Source: Comamonas sp. B21-038 (GTDB taxonomy: Bacteria > Pseudomonadota > Gammaproteobacteria > Burkholderiales > Burkholderiaceae_C). From it: a DNA stretch of 64,000 nt. Position numbers and translations under genes: made by a program. The stretch is taken from contig NZ_CP092462.1 of NCBI RefSeq assembly GCF_022387135.1, positions 1,054,001 through 1,118,000 on the forward strand, given 5' to 3'. The first letter of the stretch is position 1. Every line of letters begins with the position of its first letter. The notes beneath the pieces are model-generated. The model did no database searches. It was given only the letters and a program-made list of their open reading frames with translations, and was not told the origin of the DNA. Positions 41,685 through 50,505 of this stretch are shown piece by piece.

Positions 41685-44177
41685 ATGACTCTCTCTTCTC
41701 AACGCCGCAGCCGGCACCGCGAGCGCTTTGCGCTGGCTTTGCTGCATGGCGCGATCCGCGCCACCCTGGTCGGGGGCAGCGCTGCAGGCCTGGCGCTGGC
41801 AGCGCCATTTGCCCTGGCGGCCGAGCCGGCAGCCGGCGCCAAGAGCTATGCGATTGCAGCGGGCCCGCTGTCCGATGTGCTGGCGCAGTACGCGGCAACG
41901 GCCGGTGTGCAGCTGGTGTTTGAGCAGTCCACCCTGGCGGGCCTGCGCAGCAGCGGCTTGCAAGGCAGCTATGGCGAGGCGGAGGGCTTTGCCCAGCTGC
42001 TGCGCGGCAGCGGCTTTGAGGTGGTCAAGCAAGGTGGCGCTACCTATGTGCTGCGCAAGCTGCCGGCGGCCAGCCCTGCGGCAGCGGCCAGCACGGCGGC
42101 ATCGGACATGACCCTGAACACGGTCACCGTGACGGCTGCGGCCCACCGCAGCGGCACCACCGAAGGTACCGGCAGCTATGCGGCAACCCAGTCGAGCACC
42201 AGCGCCAAACTCAACCTGAGCCAACGTGAAACCCCGCAGACCCTGACGGTAATCACCCGCGAGCAGATGGACGATGCCGGCATGACCTCGGTCGATGATG
42301 CGCTGCGCGCAGTGAGCGGTGTGTTTGCGGTCGATGGCGGCAGCATTGGCAGCAACTACTACAGCCGGGGCTTCAGCATGCAGGCCCAGGTCGATGGCAT
42401 GGCCACGCCTTCGGGCATCGACAGCGGCAACCGCTCGCCCAAGTTTGACAGTGCCTTTGTCGACCGGGTCGAGGTGCTGCAAGGCGCGGCCGGTTTGCTG
42501 GCGGGTGCCGGCAGCCCGGGCGGCACGGTCAACATGGTGCTCAAGCGCCCGACCGATACCTTCCAGGCGCAGGGCGAGGTGCAGCTGGGCTCGTGGAAAG
42601 AGCGGCGCCTGGTGGGCGATGTGTCCGGCCCGCTGACCGACTCAGGCGTGATCCGGGGCCGTCTGGTGGCCGTGTCGGACAACAGCGAGTCCTTTACCGA
42701 CTATGTCTACCGCGACCGCTATGCGGGCTACGGCATTGTCGAGGCCGACCTGGGCCCCACGACCACCTTGAGCGCCAGCGTGCAGCTGCAAAAGGACACC
42801 AGCCGGGGCCATTTTGGCGTGCCGCTGGCGGCCGATGGCAGCGATGCTGGCCTGCCCCGCTCGTCCTTCTGGGGCGATGCCGACCACCGCTCGGTGCGCG
42901 ACTACAACATCTACACCGTGGGCCTGGCTCAGCAGCTGGCCGGCGACTGGAGCCTGAAGGCCAACTACGCCTGGCAGAAGACCAACAATGACATCGAGAA
43001 CTTCAGCAGCCTCTCGGGCAGCCTGAACCCTGTGACTGGCGATGGCCTCTTCATCGGCAGCCGCCAGCGCAACTACACCTCGGTGATGCATGCCAATGTG
43101 GTTGATGTCTATGCCACCGGCCCCTTTGATTTTCTGGGCCGCCGCCATGCGCTGACCCTGGGCGTCAACGGCACCAGCTACCGCGACGAGAATGCCGGCA
43201 CCGGCTATTCGTCCACCACGCCGATCAATGTCTACACCTTTGACCCCGAAGGCCTGGGCCCCATCCCCGATGGTCTGCGCGCATCGACCAGCAAGACCAA
43301 GACCAGCAATATGGGCGTCTATGGCGTCGCGCGCTGGAGCCTGACCGACTCGCTCAAGCTGATCACCGGCACCCGCATCAGTAACTACGAGCGCAAGAAC
43401 AGCTTGACCGGTGTGGTTGCGCCCAAGGAGAAGGGCGTGGTCACGCCCTATGCCGGGCTGGTCTATGACATCAATTCCCAGTACTCGGCCTACTTCAGCT
43501 ACTCGGACATCTTCAACCCCCAGACCAACCGCAGCCAGGATGGCAATGTGCTCGACCCGGTGGTCGGCGCCAACTACGAAGTGGGTATCAAGGGCGAGCT
43601 GCTGAACAAGCGCCTCAATGTGTCGGCCGCGCTGTTCCGCCTGGCGCAGTCCAACCTGGCGGTGCTCGATGATTCGGTGCCCAACAACCCCAGCAATGCC
43701 TGCGGTGGTGCTTGCTATACCGCAGCGGGCAAGGTCGTCAGCCAAGGTATTGACCTGGGCGTGAACGGCCAGGTCAGCCGCGAGCTGAACCTGGCAGCGG
43801 GTTATACCTATACCTCGGCCGAGTATGTGGCCGGCCCGCAAAAGGACCAGCGCTTCCGCACCGAGCAGCCGCGCCACAGCATGCGCCTGGCCGCCAATTA
43901 CCAGCTGCCGGGCACCCAATGGTCGTTTGGCGGCAATGTGTCTGCCACCAGCAAGGCTTATAAGAACGGCGGCTCGGGCGCCAATGCCTGGACCATCGAG
44001 CAGGGCGCGCTGGTGCTGTTGGGCCTGAACGCCAAGTACCGCATTACCCCCAAGACCCAGCTGAACCTGGTCGTCAGCAACCTGACGGACCGCAGCTACC
44101 GCCACCTCTATGGCCGCGAGTACGCGCCGTTTGGCGAGCCGCGCAAGTTCAGTGCTAACCTGCGCCATGATTTCTAA
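41685..44177 (+). CDS. TonB-dependent siderophore receptor with signalling domain
   Basis: This 830-residue outer-membrane receptor has a signal peptide (about 1-46, with an unusually long charged start), then a secretin/TonB N-terminal (STN) domain at about 52-122 (AIAAGPLSDVLAQYAATAGVQ). A plug domain follows at about 180-300 (ETPQTLTVITREQM, VEVLQGAAGLLAGAGSPGG), then a 22-strand-type barrel ending FSANLRHDF. The STN domain marks it as a transducer of the FpvA/FhuE kind that signals to a FecR protein. The downstream esterase gene points to a ferric siderophore with ester bonds. A FecI/FecR pair is not adjacent. Confidence 0.92.
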   Translation: MTLSSQRRSRHRERFALALLHGAIRATLVGGSAAGLALAAPFALAAEPAAGAKSYAIAAGPLSDVLAQYAATAGVQLVFEQSTLAGLRSSGLQGSYGEAEGFAQLLRGSGFEVVKQGGATYVLRKLPAASPAAAASTAASDMTLNTVTVTAAAHRSGTTEGTGSYAATQSSTSAKLNLSQRETPQTLTVITREQMDDAGMTSVDDALRAVSGVFAVDGGSIGSNYYSRGFSMQAQVDGMATPSGIDSGNRSPKFDSAFVDRVEVLQGAAGLLAGAGSPGGTVNMVLKRPTDTFQAQGEVQLGSWKERRLVGDVSGPLTDSGVIRGRLVAVSDNSESFTDYVYRDRYAGYGIVEADLGPTTTLSASVQLQKDTSRGHFGVPLAADGSDAGLPRSSFWGDADHRSVRDYNIYTVGLAQQLAGDWSLKANYAWQKTNNDIENFSSLSGSLNPVTGDGLFIGSRQRNYTSVMHANVVDVYATGPFDFLGRRHALTLGVNGTSYRDENAGTGYSSTTPINVYTFDPEGLGPIPDGLRASTSKTKTSNMGVYGVARWSLTDSLKLITGTRISNYERKNSLTGVVAPKEKGVVTPYAGLVYDINSQYSAYFSYSDIFNPQTNRSQDGNVLDPVVGANYEVGIKGELLNKRLNVSAALFRLAQSNLAVLDDSVPNNPSNACGGACYTAAGKVVSQGIDLGVNGQVSRELNLAAGYTYTSAEYVAGPQKDQRFRTEQPRHSMRLAANYQLPGTQWSFGGNVSATSKAYKNGGSGANAWTIEQGALVLLGLNAKYRITPKTQLNLVVSNLTDRSYRHLYGREYAPFGEPRKFSANLRHDF

Positions 44178-44184
44178 GGCTCCC

Positions 44185-45126
44185 ATGCGCTTGACTACCC
44201 TCTACCCAAGCGCCTGCGCGGCGCTGCTGGCCGGCTTGCTGGCCACGGCGCCGCAGGCGAGGGCGCAAACCGCCCAGCAGGGCGCTGCAGCCGATGCAGC
44301 CGCTGCGGCCACGCCCAGCACTGCTGCCACCCCGGCCAGCCCCTATGTGATGCCCGCCACCCAGGTCTGGGACATGCCATCGGACAACGGCGAGGTCTAC
44401 CGCATCTTTGTCTCCGCGCCTGAGAAAGGCGAGCCCCCCAAGGGGGGCTACCCGGTGCTCTATGTACTCGATGGCAATGCCTACTTTGGCTCGTTCGCGC
44501 AGGCGCGCTGGGTGCAGGACTACCTGCCTGTTGGCAAGGCCATCATCGTCGGCGTGGGCTACCCGGGCGACAAGCCCTGGGATGTGCGCCGCATGGCCGA
44601 CTACACGGCGCAGCTGCGCGAGCCGCTGTCGCCCGAAGTGCGCCCTTTTGCCCAATACAAGAGCGGTGCGCGCGCGCCGTTTCTGGATTTCCTGACCGGC
44701 AAGCTGCGCCGCGAGATCGCCCAGCGCTACCCCGTCAACCTGGAGCGCCAGTCGCTGTTCGGCCATTCGTTTGGCGGGCTGTTTGCGCTCCATGCGCTGT
44801 ACGAGCGCCCCCAGGCCTTTGAGGCGATTGTGGCCGCCAGCCCCTCGATGGAGTGGAACGGCCAGAGCATTCTGGACGAGGAGCGCGTGTTCCGCGACAA
44901 GGTGCAGGCCGGCAAGGTGGGGGCCAGCAGCCGCCTGATGGTGGTTGTGGGCGACCGCGATGCCGATGGCGATCCCGAATCGGCCCGCATGCTGGCCGAG
45001 CGCCTGGAAGCGCTGTCCGGCTGGGGCCTGCGCGTGCGGCTGCAGCGCTATCCCAATGAAGTACATGCCAGCGTGCCGGCGCAGGCGGCGAATGACACGA
45101 TGCGCTTTGCGTTTACCTTGCGTTAG
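44185..45126 (+). CDS. Periplasmic alpha/beta-hydrolase, probable siderophore esterase
   Basis: This 313-residue exported protein has a signal peptide (ending PQARA) and the esterase-D/IroE-like fold. The nucleophile is in GHSFGGLFALHAL, and the catalytic aspartate and histidine are probably in VVGDRDADGDPE and NEVHASV. Periplasmic enzymes of this type (IroE, Fes-related) cut ester-linked siderophores to free iron. It starts eight bases after the receptor gene on the same transcript; an alternative start at 44167 lies inside the receptor frame. Confidence 0.87.
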   Translation: MRLTTLYPSACAALLAGLLATAPQARAQTAQQGAAADAAAAATPSTAATPASPYVMPATQVWDMPSDNGEVYRIFVSAPEKGEPPKGGYPVLYVLDGNAYFGSFAQARWVQDYLPVGKAIIVGVGYPGDKPWDVRRMADYTAQLREPLSPEVRPFAQYKSGARAPFLDFLTGKLRREIAQRYPVNLERQSLFGHSFGGLFALHALYERPQAFEAIVAASPSMEWNGQSILDEERVFRDKVQAGKVGASSRLMVVVGDRDADGDPESARMLAERLEALSGWGLRVRLQRYPNEVHASVPAQAANDTMRFAFTLR

Positions 45127-45196
45127 GGCGCTTCTGTCAAACCTGCACGCATAGGGATGGACGCGGATCGGGATGAGCCGCAAGGCGTCTTTTGCA

Positions 45197-45216
45197 GTCA
45201 ATAGCCCGCTATTGAC
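45197..45216. terminator. Possible hairpin terminator between convergent genes
   Basis: GTCAATAG-CCCG-CTATTGAC is a perfect 8-bp stem between the esterase and lactonase genes, which end toward each other. No T tract follows on either strand, so it may be a weak or Rho-assisted terminator. Confidence 0.4.
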
Positions 45217-45252
45217 AAGAAAGACAACGCAGCGGATCGCCCGAGGCCGCGT

Positions 45253-46170
45253 TCAGACCCCTTGGTGAATGGGCATACCAGCGGTGGCCAAGGTCGTCGT
45301 CAAAATGCGCCCATAGGTGGAATCGGTGACAAACAGCTGTTTGCGCTCCGCACCCCCAAAGGCCAGGTTGGTGGTGGAACTGCCCTTGATGCCGCACAGA
45401 ACCTGCACCGGCTCTGCCAGGTGGTTCAGCACCCAGACATAGCCCAGACCCGGGTTGGCCACCAGCACATGGCCCTGGGCATCGACGGCCAGGCCATCGG
45501 GGCCGCTGGGCCCGTACGAGGTGAAGAACTGGCTCACCTTGGCAACGCTGCCATCGGGCAGCAGGGGCACACGCCAGACGCAGTTGCCCCGCGTCACCGC
45601 CAAATACAGCACGCGGCCATCGGGTGACAGCGCCACGCCATTGGGGCTGGGCACATGGTTCAGCAGCAGATCGAGCTGGCCATTGGGCCGCAGGCGGTAT
45701 AGGCGGCCGCTCGGGTCATGCAGGCCGCTCTGGCCCTGGTCGGTAAAGTACAGGTTGCCGTCAGCATCAAAAATCAGGTCGTTCACGCCCTTGAAGCGCT
45801 CGCTGTTGCGCCGCTCCAGATAGGGCGTCACCGCGCCACTGGCCACCTCCAGCTGCATCAGGCCGTTCTTGTAGTCGGTGATCAGCAGCTTGCCGGGGGC
45901 CAGAAACTTCAGGCCATTGGGCTCGCCGTCATACTCGGCTACCAAGCTCCACTGGCCTTGCGCATCGATGCGAAAAATGCGGCCCCAGGGGATATCGCTG
46001 ACATAGAGGTTGCCGGCCTCGTCAAACACCGGGCCTTCCAGAAACGAATCGGTAATCGTGCCGGCCCGGTTGGCATCGGCCCAGGCGCTGCGCTCACGGC
46101 GGCGAAAGGACTCGGGCATGGCGCTGAAGGTGTCCAGGGTGCGGACTTCAGGGGATTGCAGCAAAAACAT
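45253..46170 (-). CDS. SMP-30/gluconolactonase family protein
   Basis: This 305-residue protein has the six-bladed propeller repeats of the SMP-30 family: EGPVFDEAGNLYVSDI, GVNDLIFDADGNLYFTD, SPNGVALSPDGRVLYLAVT and GPDGLAVDAQGHVLVANPG. The glutamate, asparagine and aspartates in these repeats normally hold a divalent metal. Most relatives open sugar-acid lactones. No signal peptide is apparent. It is the last minus-strand gene after the amidohydrolase, but a structured 200-bp gap separates them, so it may have its own promoter. Confidence 0.88.
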   Translation of the reverse strand: MFLLQSPEVRTLDTFSAMPESFRRRERSAWADANRAGTITDSFLEGPVFDEAGNLYVSDIPWGRIFRIDAQGQWSLVAEYDGEPNGLKFLAPGKLLITDYKNGLMQLEVASGAVTPYLERRNSERFKGVNDLIFDADGNLYFTDQGQSGLHDPSGRLYRLRPNGQLDLLLNHVPSPNGVALSPDGRVLYLAVTRGNCVWRVPLLPDGSVAKVSQFFTSYGPSGPDGLAVDAQGHVLVANPGLGYVWVLNHLAEPVQVLCGIKGSSTTNLAFGGAERKQLFVTDSTYGRILTTTLATAGMPIHQGV

Positions 46171-46230
46171 GGGGCGGCCTTCCTGGCATCAAAAACGGGA
46201 GGGGTGTGTGCAGGATCTTGCAAGAGTTTA

Positions 46231-46379
46231 GAGTCGCTAACACGGCCCAGCAAACCGAAGGTTTGCGGTTGAGACTAGGCGTCCCCGACTAGGCGCCAAG
46301 CCGCAGGCAGTATAGGCGTACGGCAAGGCTTGGCGCGGCCGGCGAGGCAACGACGTATCAAGGGTTGTGTTAGCGACTC
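46231..46379. repeat. Structured intergenic element with nested inverted repeats
   Basis: The outer arms GAGTCGCTAACAC (46231-46243) and GTGTTAGCGACTC (46367-46379) are perfect complements. Inside lie GCGCCAAGCC/GGCTTGGCGC (46293-46302, 46327-46336), CAAACC-GAA-GGTTTG (46251-46265) and the direct repeat GACTAGGCG twice (46273, 46287). The right arm contains the first two bases of the amidohydrolase stop codon. It could be a small mobile repeat or an RNA structure. I do not recognise it. Confidence 0.6.
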
Positions 46380-47274
46380 AAGACTGAAAGCCGTAAAGCT
46401 GGGCGGGGTTGTCGACCAGAATGCGGTCCATCATCGCATCCGAAGCCGACCAGGCCTGCAGCAGGTTGACCAGGTCCGTATCGTTGACGGTGCCCGGCCG
46501 CTCGGTGGTGTGCGGCCAGTCGGAGCCCCACACCAGGCGCTCGGGCGCGGCCTGCACGAGGGCGCGGCCCAGCGGCACGGTATCGGCATAGCTGGGGCCC
46601 TGCACCTGGGAGCGCATATAGGCGCCAGAGAGCTTGACCCAGCACCGGCCACCATCGAGCAAACGGCGCAGCACACCATAGGCCTCGGCCGATGGGCCTT
46701 CGGCCGGATCCATGCGGCCCATATGGTCGATCACCAAGGGCACCGGCAGCTGCTGCAGCACCGGCTGCAGTTCGATGATCTGCGCCGCCTCGGCAAACAC
46801 CTGGATATGCCAGCCGGCACAGTCCGGATGGCGCGCCAGCTTCTGCGCCAAGGTCTGCAGCATCCCGGGTGTGGTGGTGCCCCAGGACTGGGGCGAGACA
46901 AAGTTCACCCGCAGCCCGCAGACGCGCCGCGTGGCCAGGCGGGCCAGCTCGGCATCGCTCACATCGGCATCGACCACGGCCACGCCGCGCGCGCTGTCGC
47001 CCAGTTGGTCGAGGGCATCCAGGGTGCAGGCATTGTCGGTGCCATAGGTGGAGGGCGTGACCACCACTGTGCGCGAGGTGCCCAGGCGCTGCTGCAGCTG
47101 GCGGTAGGCTGCTACCGGCGCATCGGGCGGCCTGCGCGGCCAATGTGCCGACGGCGCAAAGCGCGTGTCGAAGATATGCATATGGCTGTCGCAGGCCAGC
47201 GCCGGCAGGCTGCGCGCGGGCCGGTTCAGGCCGACCGAATGCGGGACAGGGGTGGAGAGATCAGGCAAGGTCAT
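46378..47274 (-). CDS. COG3618 amidohydrolase (PDC hydrolase / sugar lactonase type)
   Basis: This 298-residue TIM-barrel hydrolase has the first motif DSHMHIFD, the middle residues in HIQVFAE and VIDHMGRMDP, and the final metal or catalytic aspartate in LVWGSDWPH. The family includes 2-pyrone-4,6-dicarboxylate hydrolase (LigI), galactarolactone isomerase and several sugar lactonases. The RxxR pattern used by LigI for the dicarboxylate is not certain here. Neighbours include Bug receptors, an RraA homologue and an SMP-30 lactonase, so a lactone of a dicarboxylic acid is the likely substrate. Confidence 0.86.
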   Translation of the reverse strand: MTLPDLSTPVPHSVGLNRPARSLPALACDSHMHIFDTRFAPSAHWPRRPPDAPVAAYRQLQQRLGTSRTVVVTPSTYGTDNACTLDALDQLGDSARGVAVVDADVSDAELARLATRRVCGLRVNFVSPQSWGTTTPGMLQTLAQKLARHPDCAGWHIQVFAEAAQIIELQPVLQQLPVPLVIDHMGRMDPAEGPSAEAYGVLRRLLDGGRCWVKLSGAYMRSQVQGPSYADTVPLGRALVQAAPERLVWGSDWPHTTERPGTVNDTDLVNLLQAWSASDAMMDRILVDNPAQLYGFQS

Positions 47275-47345
47275 CGCAGTGCAGGCGTTTCATGAAGGCG
47301 GCGCTGGCCGCTGCAGCAGCGGCGGCCAGTGGCAGGGGTTGTGGC

Positions 47346-48302
47346 TCAGTCGAGTTGGATATGGCCCTTCTTCACCACGTCGCCCCATTTGGCATCTTCC
47401 TTTTTCAGAAAGGCGCTGAACTCTGCCGGCGTCGAGCCCACCGGCTGCGCGCCCAGGTCTGCCAGGCGCTGCTGCACCTCAGGCTCCTTCAACACCTCGG
47501 CAACCGCCTGGTGCAGTTGCTGGGAGATGGCGTCTGGCGTACCAGCGGGCAGCAGCACGCCATTCCATTCATAGGCTTCGTAGCCGGGGATGACAGACTC
47601 GGCCACCGTGGGCACCTCGGGCAGGCGGGCCGAGCGCTGGGGCGAAGAGACGGCCAGCGCACGCAGCTTGCCACCGCTCACCAATGGGGAGGAGGCGGCC
47701 ACGGTGGCGAACATGAAGTCCACCTGCCCGCCCATCACATCGGCAATCGCCGGGCCACCACTCTTGTAGGGTACATGCACCATGTCCAGGCCCAGCTTCT
47801 GGCGGAACAGCTCGGCCGCCAGGCGCTGCACCGTGCCGCTGCCGCCCGATGCAAAGTTGATCCTGCCCGGTTCGGCCTTGGCCTTGGCGATCAGGTCGTT
47901 GACGTTCTTCAGCGGCGACTCTGCCTTCACCACCAGCGCATTGGGCGCCAGCAGCACCAGCGACAGCGGTTGCAGTGCATTGGCGGCGTAGGGCATCTTG
48001 GCGAAGAGGTGCGGGTTGACCGAGTAGGGCGTCGCGTCATAGAGCATGGTGTAGCCATCGGCCTTGGCCTTGGCCACCAAGCTCGCGCCAATGGTGCCGC
48101 TGGCGCCGGCCTTGTTCTCGACGATCACGCTGGTGCCCAGCTTGGCGCCCATGCGGGTGGCCAGCACGCGGGCCACCGCATCGGCTGCGCCGCCCGGCGC
48201 GTAGGGCACGACGATGGTGATCGGGCGCTCGGGGAAGGCGGCATGGGCGATGCTGGCGGCCAGCGCACAAGCGGCGATCAGCGGTTGGATAAAGCGGGGC
48301 AT
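47346..48302 (-). CDS. Bug-family tripartite tricarboxylate transporter receptor
   Basis: This 318-residue periplasmic protein has a signal peptide (ending SIAHA) and the Bug/TctC fold: FPERPITIVVPYAPGGAADAVARVLA, VENKAGASGTIGASLVAKA and VDFMFATVAASSPLVSGGKLRALAV. The two loops that bind a carboxylate of the ligand are in these blocks. It is the third of three consecutive Bug genes. No TctA or TctB membrane genes lie nearby, as is common for this family in the Burkholderiales. Confidence 0.92.
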   Translation of the reverse strand: MPRFIQPLIAACALAASIAHAAFPERPITIVVPYAPGGAADAVARVLATRMGAKLGTSVIVENKAGASGTIGASLVAKAKADGYTMLYDATPYSVNPHLFAKMPYAANALQPLSLVLLAPNALVVKAESPLKNVNDLIAKAKAEPGRINFASGGSGTVQRLAAELFRQKLGLDMVHVPYKSGGPAIADVMGGQVDFMFATVAASSPLVSGGKLRALAVSSPQRSARLPEVPTVAESVIPGYEAYEWNGVLLPAGTPDAISQQLHQAVAEVLKEPEVQQRLADLGAQPVGSTPAEFSAFLKKEDAKWGDVVKKGHIQLD

Positions 48303-48349
48303 GTTGTCTCCTGAAGGGGTCTAGGTGTGTCTGGGGTACGAGATCTGGG

Positions 48350-49342
48350 TCAATCGGCTTTGAGGTCCAGGTCGCGGGCAATCTGGGTATAGGTCGTCAC
48401 TTCACGCGCCACCTGGCTGCCAAAGGCCTGGCCGCAGGTCGAGTCGGCATCCAGGCCCAGGCTGTGCAGCTTCTCCACCGTGGCGGCGTTGCCGGCAAAG
48501 TCGCGGGCGGCTTTTTCCAGCTGCTGGGCAATGGCGGCGGGCAGGCCGGCAGGCGCCATCACGCCGTACCAGACATCGGCTGCATACTTGCCGCCACCGG
48601 CCTCGGCAAACGTGGGCACATCGGGCAGCAGCGAAGACCGCTTGGGCGATGCCACAGCCAGCGCGGTCAGCTTGCCACTCTTGATCTGCGGCAGCACCGA
48701 GCCCAGGGTGGCAAACGAGCTGTCGAGCTGCCCGCCCATCAGATCGGTCACCACCGGGGCGGCGCCCTTGTAGGGCACATGGTTCAGCTGCAGGCCATTG
48801 GCGCGGGCAAACATCTCGGTCGCAAAGTGGCCGGAGCTGCCCATGCCGGCGGTGCCTGCCGTCGTGCGGCCGGGCTCCTTGCGGGCGCGGGCCATGTAAT
48901 CGGCGAGGCTCTTGACCGGCAAGCCCGGCGGCACCACCAGCACCGTCGGGCTGGTGCTGACGGTGCACAGCGGCTGGAACGACTTGACCGCATCAAACTT
49001 GACCCGGCCGCTGTACAGGCCCGGAATCATCGTGTGGTTGGTCGCAGCAAACAGCAGGGTATAGCCATCGGCCGGCGCACTGGCCACCGCTTGCGCGGCC
49101 AGGATGGTGTTGGCGCCGGGCTTGTTGTCGACGATAAAAGGCTGGCCCAAGCTGCGGCCGGCGTAGTCGGCAAAGGCGCGGGCCACCACATCGGTGGGGC
49201 CGCCGGCCGCAAAGCCCACCACCAGCCGCACCGGCTTGGCCGGGTAGGCAGGGGTTTGCGCAAAGCTGGCGCCGGCCGCCAGCGCTGCCGCTACCACCAG
49301 CGTAGGCAGCGCCAGTGCTGGCAGATTTTTCTTCTTGAACAT
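48350..49342 (-). CDS. Bug-family tripartite tricarboxylate transporter receptor
   Basis: This 330-residue periplasmic receptor has a signal peptide (ending GASFAQ), then YPAKPVRLVVGFAAGGPTDVVARAFA and VDNKPGANTILAAQAVA. Relative to its neighbours it has [20 protein letters not shown] and a C-terminal cysteine (STCGQAFG). It is only moderately similar to the flanking Bug proteins, so the three probably bind different ligands or arose long ago. It lies 15 bp behind the preceding gene (49358). Confidence 0.92.
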   Translation of the reverse strand: MFKKKNLPALALPTLVVAAALAAGASFAQTPAYPAKPVRLVVGFAAGGPTDVVARAFADYAGRSLGQPFIVDNKPGANTILAAQAVASAPADGYTLLFAATNHTMIPGLYSGRVKFDAVKSFQPLCTVSTSPTVLVVPPGLPVKSLADYMARARKEPGRTTAGTAGMGSSGHFATEMFARANGLQLNHVPYKGAAPVVTDLMGGQLDSSFATLGSVLPQIKSGKLTALAVASPKRSSLLPDVPTFAEAGGGKYAADVWYGVMAPAGLPAAIAQQLEKAARDFAGNAATVEKLHSLGLDADSTCGQAFGSQVAREVTTYTQIARDLDLKAD

Positions 49343-49357
49343 GTGCTTGTCTCTTTC

Positions 49358-50365
49358 TCAATCCATGCGAATGCCGCTGGCGCGGACCACACCGGCCCAT
49401 TTGGCGGTCTCGGCCTGCACAAAGCTCGTGAATGCCTGCGCACTGGAGCCTACGCCTTGTACCCCCAGTTCGGCGAAGCGTTTCTGCATCTCGGGGCTGG
49501 CCACGATGGCACGGGTTTCCGCCTCCAGCCGCTGCAGCACCGGTTGGGGCGTGCCCGCCGGGGCGAACAGGCCGTTCCACTCGTTCACCTCAAAACCGGC
49601 CAGGCCGGATTCGGCCATCGTCGGCACTGGCTCCCAGCCTTCGCTGCGCTGGGCCGAGGTGATGGCCAGCGCGCGCAGTTTGCCGCCTTTGACAAAGGGG
49701 CCACTGGCCGTGGTGGCGCTGAACATCACATCCACCTGGCCGCCGATCAGGTCGGTCAGCGCCGGTGCGCCACCGCGATAGGGGATATGCGTCATCTCCA
49801 GCTTGGCGCCTTGCTTGTACAGCTCGGCGGCCAGATGCTGTGCGCCGCCGTTGCCGGCCGACGCATAGCTGAGCTTGCCCGGTGCGGCCTGCGCAGCGCG
49901 GCCCAGGTCGGCCACCGAATGCAGTGCCGAGTTGGCCGGCACCACCAGCAGCAAGGGCACCTGGTTGATCAGCGAGATGGGCGCGAAGTCCTTGGCCGGC
50001 TGGTAGGGCAGTTTGGCGAACAGGCTGGGGTTGACGGTAAAGGCCGTCGCATCGAGCAGCAGCGTATAGCCATCGGGCGCAGCCTTGGCCACCGCCGCCG
50101 CGCCAATGGTGCCGCTGCCGCCGGGGCGGTTGTCTACGATGACCTGCTGGCCCAGCCGGTTGCCCAGCTGGGTGGCCAACAGGCGCGCGGTGTTGTCGGC
50201 ATTGCCGCCGGGCGGGTAGGGCACGACGAGCTTGATGGGCTTGTCGGGCCAGGGGCTCTGCGCCTGGGCAGGCAGCGCAGCGGCAATGCCTGCTGTGACG
50301 GCGGCGGCGGCCAGCGCCTGGGCCGCTAGCGCCATCGGCCAGCGGCGGTTAAAAACCTGCTTCAT
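49358..50365 (-). CDS. Bug-family tripartite tricarboxylate transporter receptor
   Basis: This 335-residue receptor has a signal peptide (ending LPAQA), WPDKPIKLVVPYPPGGNADNTARLLA, VDNRPGGSGTIGAAAVAKA and MFSATTASGPFVKGGKLRALAI. It is closer in sequence to the receptor at 47346 than to the one between them. It is the first of the three Bug genes and is preceded by a cluster of hairpins (50401-50490) that separate it from the dehydrogenase gene. Confidence 0.92.
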   Translation of the reverse strand: MKQVFNRRWPMALAAQALAAAAVTAGIAAALPAQAQSPWPDKPIKLVVPYPPGGNADNTARLLATQLGNRLGQQVIVDNRPGGSGTIGAAAVAKAAPDGYTLLLDATAFTVNPSLFAKLPYQPAKDFAPISLINQVPLLLVVPANSALHSVADLGRAAQAAPGKLSYASAGNGGAQHLAAELYKQGAKLEMTHIPYRGGAPALTDLIGGQVDVMFSATTASGPFVKGGKLRALAITSAQRSEGWEPVPTMAESGLAGFEVNEWNGLFAPAGTPQPVLQRLEAETRAIVASPEMQKRFAELGVQGVGSSAQAFTSFVQAETAKWAGVVRASGIRMD

Positions 50366-50400
50366 GGTTGTCTCCTGTCTTGCTCAGGGGTTCGGTAGCG

Positions 50401-50490
50401 GGCCGCATGCATGCGGCCTCTTGGTATTTGCTGGGGCCGGGTGCATGCCCGGCCCGCTTTGCTACGGGCAAGCAACGCTGGCTTGCCCGT
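50401..50490. other. Cluster of three strong hairpins between operon genes
   Basis: Three perfect structures follow each other: the 18-bp palindrome GGCCGCATGCATGCGGCC (50401-50418), GGGCCGGG-N6-CCCGGCCC (50434-50455) and ACGGGCAAGC-N7-GCTTGCCCGT (50464-50490). None has a T tract. They lie between the dehydrogenase and the first of three Bug genes, all on the minus strand, and could stabilise mRNA ends or adjust the amount of Bug transcript. Confidence 0.55.
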
Positions 50491-50505
50491 GCTCCCGCCA
50501 GCGCT

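Noticed and set aside
46231-46379. Interpreting the nested repeats as a CRISPR array or attachment site
   Set aside because: There are only two direct-repeat copies, nine bases long, with no regular spacers, no cas or integrase gene nearby and no tRNA end.
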